Of a DNA stretch of 24,634 nt, positions 19,276-24,634 are shown piece after piece. The notes beneath the pieces were generated by a model that worked only from the letters and a program-made list of their open reading frames with translations, made no database searches and was not told where the DNA came from. The stretch's first letter is position 1, and each line of letters opens with the position of its first letter. The position numbers were made by a program, and so were the translations under genes. This DNA is from Paratrimastix pyriformis (Eukaryota; Preaxostyla; Paratrimastigidae): contig JAPMOS010000354.1 in the NCBI GenBank assembly GCA_027972325.1, positions 1 to 24,634 of the forward strand, written 5' to 3'.

Positions 19276-19335
19276 TGAATGCCCTGTGTACTCTGGGTTT
19301 TTGTCGACGCCCAGTCCATACAAACCGGAAACAAT

Positions 19336-20000
19336 CTCCTCAAGCGGGTCGCGACCCGCCCCGGGGGGTGCACGTCTGGTCAGGGAAAGAGGAGGCTGGA
19401 GAAAACCCCGACGCACCGGTGTAACCGGTCAGCAAAAACAGGTGGGAGAGAAGCCACAAATAAAAGGAGGGGCGAAACCTTCAAAGGCCCCGAAGGTACC
19501 GAGTCTTCCCGTACTCGGCACCCTCCATAGGGAATCCTTCCCTCAACGGGTCGGACCCCCCGCAAATAAAACAACGAAGAAGATCGGACAAAACAGCGAG
19601 AGGACTCGTTGTCCGGCATGGCGCGGGCCAAAGGCACGCGTCGAGAAAAACGCAGAGCACGACGGAGCCGCGACAGGCACCTTGCCTCGCAGATCCCAGG
19701 AGGGTTCTCGCCCCCGTGCTCGCGGCTTCTTCGTCACCAGTCGCCGACCGGCGCCGGTGAAGCGGTGGAGGCAACCTTGCCGTGCAGGCGTCGAGTTCTG
19801 TATAGAGAACCCAAGCCCCCACCAAAAACGCAAACCCCGAAGGGAGAGAGAGCACGAAAGGTGACGTATCGATCGCCACTTCAGGGTGCTCAACAAATAT
19901 CCCTCCCGTGAGAGGGGAAGTGTGTGGTGGGGTGAGCGGGGTGGTTCACGGGCACAACGGCCACGATGAAATATCACTCGTCAAAACAGAACAGACGACG
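19336..20000. other. No gene supported
   Basis: The open plus-strand frame 19217-19864 is Lys-, Arg- and Pro-rich and starts inside the duplicated unit. No motif is seen. A perfect 16-base palindrome, GCGGGTCGCGACCCGC, lies at 19344-19359, and a CCGAGT/ACTCGG hairpin near 19500-19520. Confidence 0.4.
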
Positions 20001-20270
20001 ATGAATGACAACCCCCATTCTGGATGTGGAGGATGCATGGTGCCCACCACGGTAAAGCCACACAGCTGTGCCACAACAAAACGGGGGTGAAAGACAACAC
20101 CCCGCACCAGTCCCTCGAGCTGTTGCCCATTCAGAACAGACAAGGAGGAAGACAACACCCCCACACCGCCATGAAGGTGCATGATGGGTGTCCCAAGAGT
20201 ACAACGAGCCGGATGACCCATAAGCTGTTTCAAGCAAAGTAGCTGGGGGTGAATGACCACACCTCACCCC
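20001..20270. repeat. Degenerate dispersed repeat around GGTGAATGACAACACC
   Basis: Related blocks begin near 20001, 20083, 20146 and 20250, separated by about 82, 63 and 104 bases. Companion blocks (GCATGGTGCCCACC and GCATGATGGGTGTCCC) also recur. This looks like an eroded satellite. No coding. Confidence 0.45.
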
Positions 20271-20632
20271 ACCATGAATGCCCAATCACATCAGACGAGG
20301 GTGAATGAGGGTGAATGAAGGGTGGTGTCTCAAGGGCAAGAGAGGCCCCGACGAGGCCCCAGACACTGTTGTCCAAGGGCACCAAACAAGGTTGAACAAC
20401 AGCCACACTCGCCTCCCCCACGAGGCAGCCCTCCTGACTTGTCAATCAGATTGTGTGGGTGAACAGGCAGCAGTACAGCCAAGGGAGCACGTACGAAGAT
20501 TGCGCTGCGAAGACAAAATGCCCACCATCAATCACGACCATGGGTACACGTTGAGTCGAAGCTTCGCGGGGAAAGCAGCAACAAACAAACCCAGTGCCAC
20601 TCATCAGGCAGGGAGGTGGGTGGGAGACTTGT
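20271..20632. other. No gene or structured repeat seen
   Basis: Apart from a short doubled GAGGGTGAATGA near 20295, nothing is recognisable here. Confidence 0.4.
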
Positions 20633-20745
20633 CTTGGTTTGGGTTTGTTTGGGGAAGATTACTCGGCTATCCCACCATTCTCCTTCACGAGTTCGGAGAA
20701 CGAGGGACAGCCTCGTGGGATAGCCCCAAACAAACCCAAACCAAG
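20633..20745. repeat. Fold-back (long hairpin) element, MITE-like
   Basis: The left arm 20633-20654 is the exact reverse complement of 20724-20745 (22 bases). An inner pair, 20665-20675 with 20715-20725, extends the stem after a 10-base bulge. The loop holds a small TTCTCC/GGAGAA stem. No clear target-site duplication flanks it. It may be a solo MITE, a DNA-transposon remnant or a structured RNA-encoding locus. Confidence 0.8.
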
Positions 20746-21039
20746 AAAGAGTGAACACCATACCAAAGGAATAGCTTTCCCCCCCCTTCCGCACTCTACG
20801 TGACCCGGCTAACGGGATGCTCCGCCCAACACTCTTGGCCGATGAGCCGGCTCTACGGATACCCATCCTGATGGGAGTGCGCGTGCCGGAGGGCCAGAAC
20901 GAGCATCAAACAGCTGAGAGGTGGTACACACTCCACAGTGTCCCCCGCGTGTGTCCGGGGTCGCTCCCCAAAGGTGCCGAGTGCTGTCACTGCTTCCGAC
21001 AGACAAGAAGGCATCAGTCGATGCGAGAGCAGGCATGAA
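20746..21039. other. No gene recognised
   Basis: Between the fold-back and the satellite there are only unrecognised short ORFs. Confidence 0.35.
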
Positions 21040-21710
21040 ACATCGAGCATCACACTGCCCCAGCAAAGCCCCACTCTGATGGTGCTGGTGTGGTGATTCT
21101 GGCCTGAATGCGCTGGTGTGGGTGTGATGCTGCTGCTGGAGTGAATGAACACCAGGAGGCATATGGGCACACAGGCCCGCCCCAGACGCCTCGCCACGCA
21201 GCTGTCCTGGTGTGCCAGGGCGCATTCAGGGGCATGATGAGCACACAGGCCCGCCCCGACAGAACACCACTCTGGTGGTGCTGGGTGATGGTGTTGGTGT
21301 TGCTGCTGCTGGTGTGAGAATGCACACCAGAGGGCATGTGGGCACACAGGCCCGCCCTGAGACGCCTCAAGCAGTCAAGCAGCTGTCAGGACGCATTCAA
21401 GGGCATGATGAGCCCACAGGCCCGCCCGAAAAGTCACCACACTGGTGGTGCTGATGATACTGTTGGTGTGAGAGTGTACACCAGGGGACATGTGGGGCAC
21501 TCCGGCCCGCCCCAGACGCATCAAACAGATGTCCTGGTGTGCCAGGACCCATTCAAGGCATGATGAGCACACAGGCCCGCCCTGAGCAACGCCACACTGA
21601 TGGTGCGTGTGCTGGTGGTGGTGCTGTGATGATGCTGCCGGTGTGAGAGTGCATCCAAGGGGCATGTTGGGCGCACTCAGGCCCGCCCCTGATGAACATA
21701 CCGGGGCATG
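21040..21710. repeat. Satellite array, about 160-180 base units
   Basis: About four units. Each contains GGGCATGATGAGCACACAGG and CCCGCC, a CACTCTGGTGGTGCTG block, a GTTGGTGTGAGAGTGCA block, and GGGCATGTGGGCACACAGG with CCCGCC again, so every unit is itself an internal near-duplicate. The GCATTCA..GGGCATGATGAG landmark recurs at about 21222, 21392 and 21549 (spacings about 170 and 157). Indels are not in multiples of three, which argues against coding. Confidence 0.85.
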
Positions 21711-22110
21711 AACAGGTGCAAGCCCCTCAAGTGCATAGCACCAATTTTTCCCGGTGTTGGTGTACCCACGGGCACCGCATCCGAACATACCACGGATCGC
21801 CCTCCTGAAAAAACCAGCGGTGCATGCATGCCATCGTCACGGTGTTGGTGAGTCAACGTACACACCGAGGCAGAGGGCATCCGGAAATCAACGGAGCGCC
21901 CTCATGAGAAAACCCGCGGTGGCACGTAAACGAGCAGATACGCGCTGAAATCACACAAGGGTCCCAGTGTTGGGGTGATGGTCATGGGCAAGCGCAGGCC
22001 TACCCCAAGAAAAACACCGAACACTGGTGTTGGTGTGCCAGATGTGTCACAGAGAGGGCCCGCCTGGAAAAACACGACTTCAGGTGCGGGTGTGACAGCG
22101 CACACGGGAT
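21711..22110. repeat. Degenerate satellite extension
   Basis: GGTGTTGGTG recurs near 21753, 21840 and 22028. Two units of about 87 bases (from 21753 and 21840) share GGGCATCCG and CGCCCTC..GAAAA blocks. The sequence appears related to, but older than, the array at 21040-21710. Confidence 0.55.
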
Positions 22111-23054
22111 CGGAAGAGAACCCATTGAGGAACGACGTGCAACTATGAGGCTTGCTGGCGGTCAGTGAATTCTCTCCAATCTCTAGACCTAGCAGTGCCG
22201 AAATCCCAAAGTTGTTTCTGACCTGACCGCCAGCTTGTTGGGACCTCTCGATCCCCGAGCGTGGGACCCGTGGGTGCACAAGTATGCGCGCGTCCCTGAC
22301 GTCTCACAGTTTGTTGTTGTTTCTGACCCTGTACGGTCTGTGTGAGGGTGTGGGCGCAGACAAACACAGGCCCGCCAATAAATGCTCTCAGTATAGTTCG
22401 CGTCCGTGTGTGAAGTGTGATCCACTCCAGGCAGGACAGCACCGCAGAGCACCGAGTAGGGGAGCAGAAATACTATGGAATAATGCCACCCGGCTGTGGG
22501 CAAGGCGGACAAGTGCACTGTTCTCAGCCTTGCCTGTGAATGGACAGAGTGACCCCAAGCAGGAGTGATCGTGATGGGTCCAAGACAGGGATGCTCGCCC
22601 TCCCGGGACGGAGCCGCCCCATCATGGCCCTCGGAGGTGGGGATGGGATGAGCCGGAATGATGGGCAGGGACTGGAAGGTGTACGTGGGTGCTGAGGGCA
22701 CGCACTCGGAGGAGGAGAGTGCGCAGAGATCACGAGTGGTGTTTCACCCAAGAGGGCGGAGAGAGGATGCGACGACAGACTTTCCTCTCTGCTCCCGTCA
22801 AGCTTGCCCGACGTCTCGTGCCCAGGCTGAGAGTTGAACGGGGTATTTGTAGAGCGCCCTCGGCCGCTGGCGCCTAGTCCCACCACCCTTCGCCGGGTGG
22901 AAGCTGCGGCTGCACCACCTTCATTTGGGGCCCCCCGGCAGAGCGCCGGACCCCTGGGGCGCTCCTCCCGTGCCCCACTGGGGGGTCCCAAAGGAACGGC
23001 CGCCAGTGTGTCAGTCTCATCGATCGGGTGTAGGGGACGAGGACGTGCGTTCGT
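22111..23054. other. No gene supported
   Basis: Open frames on both strands (for example 23234-22524 minus) are Pro-, Arg- and Ser-rich without motifs. One CAGGCCCGCC block near 22368 recalls the satellite. Confidence 0.35.
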
Positions 23055-23990
23055 TGACCCGACGCTCACATTTTGCAAAGGAGCAGGCAGTCCCCAATCC
23101 GCGCGAAGAACCCCGCAACGAGACCCCGATGTGCATGGCCGAAGTGGGGCACTCGCCCCTTTCAGCATGGATGCCCTGGCCACAGAAGAGCCAACGTGTG
23201 AGTTCAGGACGCTCACGATCTTGGGCTTGGGCAACTGAGGAGTTGTTGAGCAGCCCGTGGGTCATGGGAGCCTTTCTGGTGGGGTCCGCGGTGAGCATGA
23301 CTCTTGTCCGGGCGATGTTGTCCCCAGGAGGAACGGTACCAGGGACACTCCCGTCGGGTGTTGTGGGTCCAATGGGCCAGGAGAAGGACAACTGCGATGA
23401 CCTCACGCTCGTCTCTACGCACCCAGAGTCAGGGAAGGGCTCTTTCACGAAGCCAGACTTTGTAACGAGGCACTCCGTCACACGTTCCATTCTCCTTCAC
23501 GTGTGTCGGGTACCTGACCGCTCACATTTTGCAAAGGGGGAGCCAGTCCCCAGGCCAGATGCAGACCCCCGTCACGAGGGGTGGACAACCCTGGTGTGCA
23601 TGGTCGAAGTAGAGAATTCGACAGTGGGGCCTATGTGTGTGTCCTGGAGCTCGCGATCCTGGACTTGAGGAAAGACAGACCCGTTCCCTAGAACACGTCT
23701 CCTCCTCTTGGGGACATCTGTTAGATCAGGCCCTTCCCCCCCCAGAACGTCATGCTCACCCGGTCCCGCGCGGTGGTGGCCCAGGCATGTCGAGCACGAT
23801 GCTTCCTCTAAACGTATTTCGTGTGAAAGAGCAACGGGGGTGTTTCCTCGGTTCCGAAAGTATAAGACCTCTGAAACGTGGTGTGGCGACCGCCATGGTT
23901 CCATGTGGGACATGGGTCCGGACCGAGTCATCGTGTCTCCGATCCGAAACCGGGAGTTGGCTGCTCCCCTGGTGCGCGCAAAATAGATGA
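23055..23990. repeat. Diverged direct repeat, about 460-base period
   Basis: CGCTCACATTTTGCAAAGG occurs at about 23063 and 23519, each followed by related sequence (CAGTCCCCA, then GTGCATGGYCGAAGT). Farther on, CTCACGATCTTGG (near 23212) matches CTCGCGATCCTGG (near 23650). In the plus frame 22925-23668 both copies read RSHFAK..., then VCMVEV or MCMAEV in the same frame with a three-residue indel. Coding is therefore possible but unproven. Confidence 0.6.
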
Positions 23991-24634
23991 AGCTCCTCTC
24001 TTGCAACCGCCAGTGTGTGTTGAAGAGCTCACAGTGTGCGTTGTTGTAAAATCCTGCGAGTTGTGCCGCAGGAACGTGCGCGCCTGTGTGCCCGCAGATC
24101 ATCAGGGCCATGAGTCGGCTCCCTGGTCGAACGGTGCGTGGTGGACATGGGACCTCCTGCCTTGCCCCGCGACAACATGGGCTCCGCGACAACACGGCCA
24201 CGCGAAGATGGTCGAAGCCAAACGTTCTGGCGAAGTGAGAGGTTCGAAGTGGGAGGTTTGCCCTCTGGCACAAAGAATGGCCACGGAATGAAGGGCGACG
24301 TGAAGATGCCAAGTGCAGACCCACAAGACAACTGGTCGATTGTTCAGAAGTGACTCGGAGCGTTCGCTATATTCTCCCTCCCGAGCGACCAGGTCAATCA
24401 ACCCCAGATGGAAGACCGGCTTGAGAAGAACTTGAGCGCGAAATGAGTTGCGCGCGTGACCAGTAATCGTGCGAATTTCAGAGTCACACGTGGACTAAAC
24501 GCTGATAGCGGAGGTCATCCACTGACGTGGGCCCAGAGCGAGTGCACGGGCGTCCCTCGCCGGATAACCGTTGACCCAGCATTCCATTCATCTCATTGTT
24601 CGATCCTGAAAACCCATGAAGGATTTTTGGCCTT
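23991..24634. other. No gene recognised
   Basis: The minus frame 24324-23572 is open for 250 residues and overlaps the direct repeat, but shows no motif. A short doubled CCGCGACAACA occurs near 24170-24195. Nothing else is seen. Confidence 0.35.

Larger units (their letters stand above)
17549..19335 (+). repeat. Tandem duplication, unit 2 (integrase unit)
   Basis: Second copy of the unit at 15796-17548, in the same orientation, ending at AAACCGGAAACA (19335). In an integrase stretch around 16188-16280 I count two differences in about 90 bases. The leader and tail differ more. Confidence 0.9.

Noticed and set aside
19344-19359. Perfect 16-base palindrome as an attachment or operator site
   Set aside because: Palindromes of this size can occur by chance in GC-rich DNA and nothing nearby would use it.
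19217-19864. 215-codon Lys/Arg/Pro-rich plus-strand ORF
   Set aside because: It begins in a C-rich tract of the duplicated unit, has no motif and no counterpart in unit 1.
21040-21710. CRISPR-like array
   Set aside because: Units are long, contiguous and variable in length with no unique spacers, in a eukaryotic context. This is a satellite.
23572-24324. 250-codon minus-strand ORF
   Set aside because: No recognisable domain. It overlaps the diverged direct repeat, and a long open frame is expected by chance in GC-rich DNA.

Overview
The window looks like transposon-rich nuclear DNA from a GC-rich eukaryote, probably a protist or alga. This is inferred from the element families present (a LINE with endonuclease, reverse transcriptase and RNase H; a DIRS-like tyrosine-recombinase retroelement; a retroviral-type integrase), from intron-like acceptor sites, from AATAAA signals and from satellite arrays. 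I see no operon layout, tRNA, rRNA or CRISPR array. I cannot name the organism.

Layout. Bases 1 to about 5300 hold a decayed LINE on the minus strand. Its 3' end runs off the left edge. An ORF1-like region, APE-type endonuclease, reverse transcriptase and RNase H are recognisable in that order, scattered over several frames. Bases 5721-6090 are a 32-36 base minisatellite with a roughly 112 base higher-order period. Bases 6091-7380 contain nothing I recognise. A minus-strand gene of unknown function lies at 8425-7383.

Bases 8834-14388 are a DIRS-like retroelement on the minus strand. It is bounded by perfect 68-base inverted repeats (8879-8946 and 14321-14388). The order is Gag-like ORF, RT, RNase H, tyrosine recombinase, then an arginine/glycine-rich coding end. 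A palindrome at 9701-9788 resembles the internal complementary region of this family. The element is broken in several places although its inverted repeats match perfectly.

From 14389 rightward the coding strand switches to plus. A DNA-methyltransferase-like gene (14374-15406) abuts, and formally starts inside, the left inverted repeat. A short acidic ORF (15600-15830) and a retroviral-type integrase gene (15960-17246) follow. The integrase unit is tandemly duplicated (15796-17548 and 17549-19335). No RT or protease accompanies these integrases, so the parent could be a Ginger-like DNA transposon, a Polinton-like element or an LTR-element remnant.

Bases 19336-24634 have no gene I can support. 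They carry a fold-back repeat (20633-20745), a 160-180 base satellite (about 21040-21710, with degenerate outliers to 22110) and a diverged direct repeat of about 460 bases (from 23055).

The most unusual feature is the abutment of a DIRS-like element with an opposite-strand methyltransferase plus a duplicated integrase. Either the DIRS-like element landed in or beside an older methyltransferase/integrase element, or the two halves belong to one larger bidirectional element. The sequence alone does not decide this.
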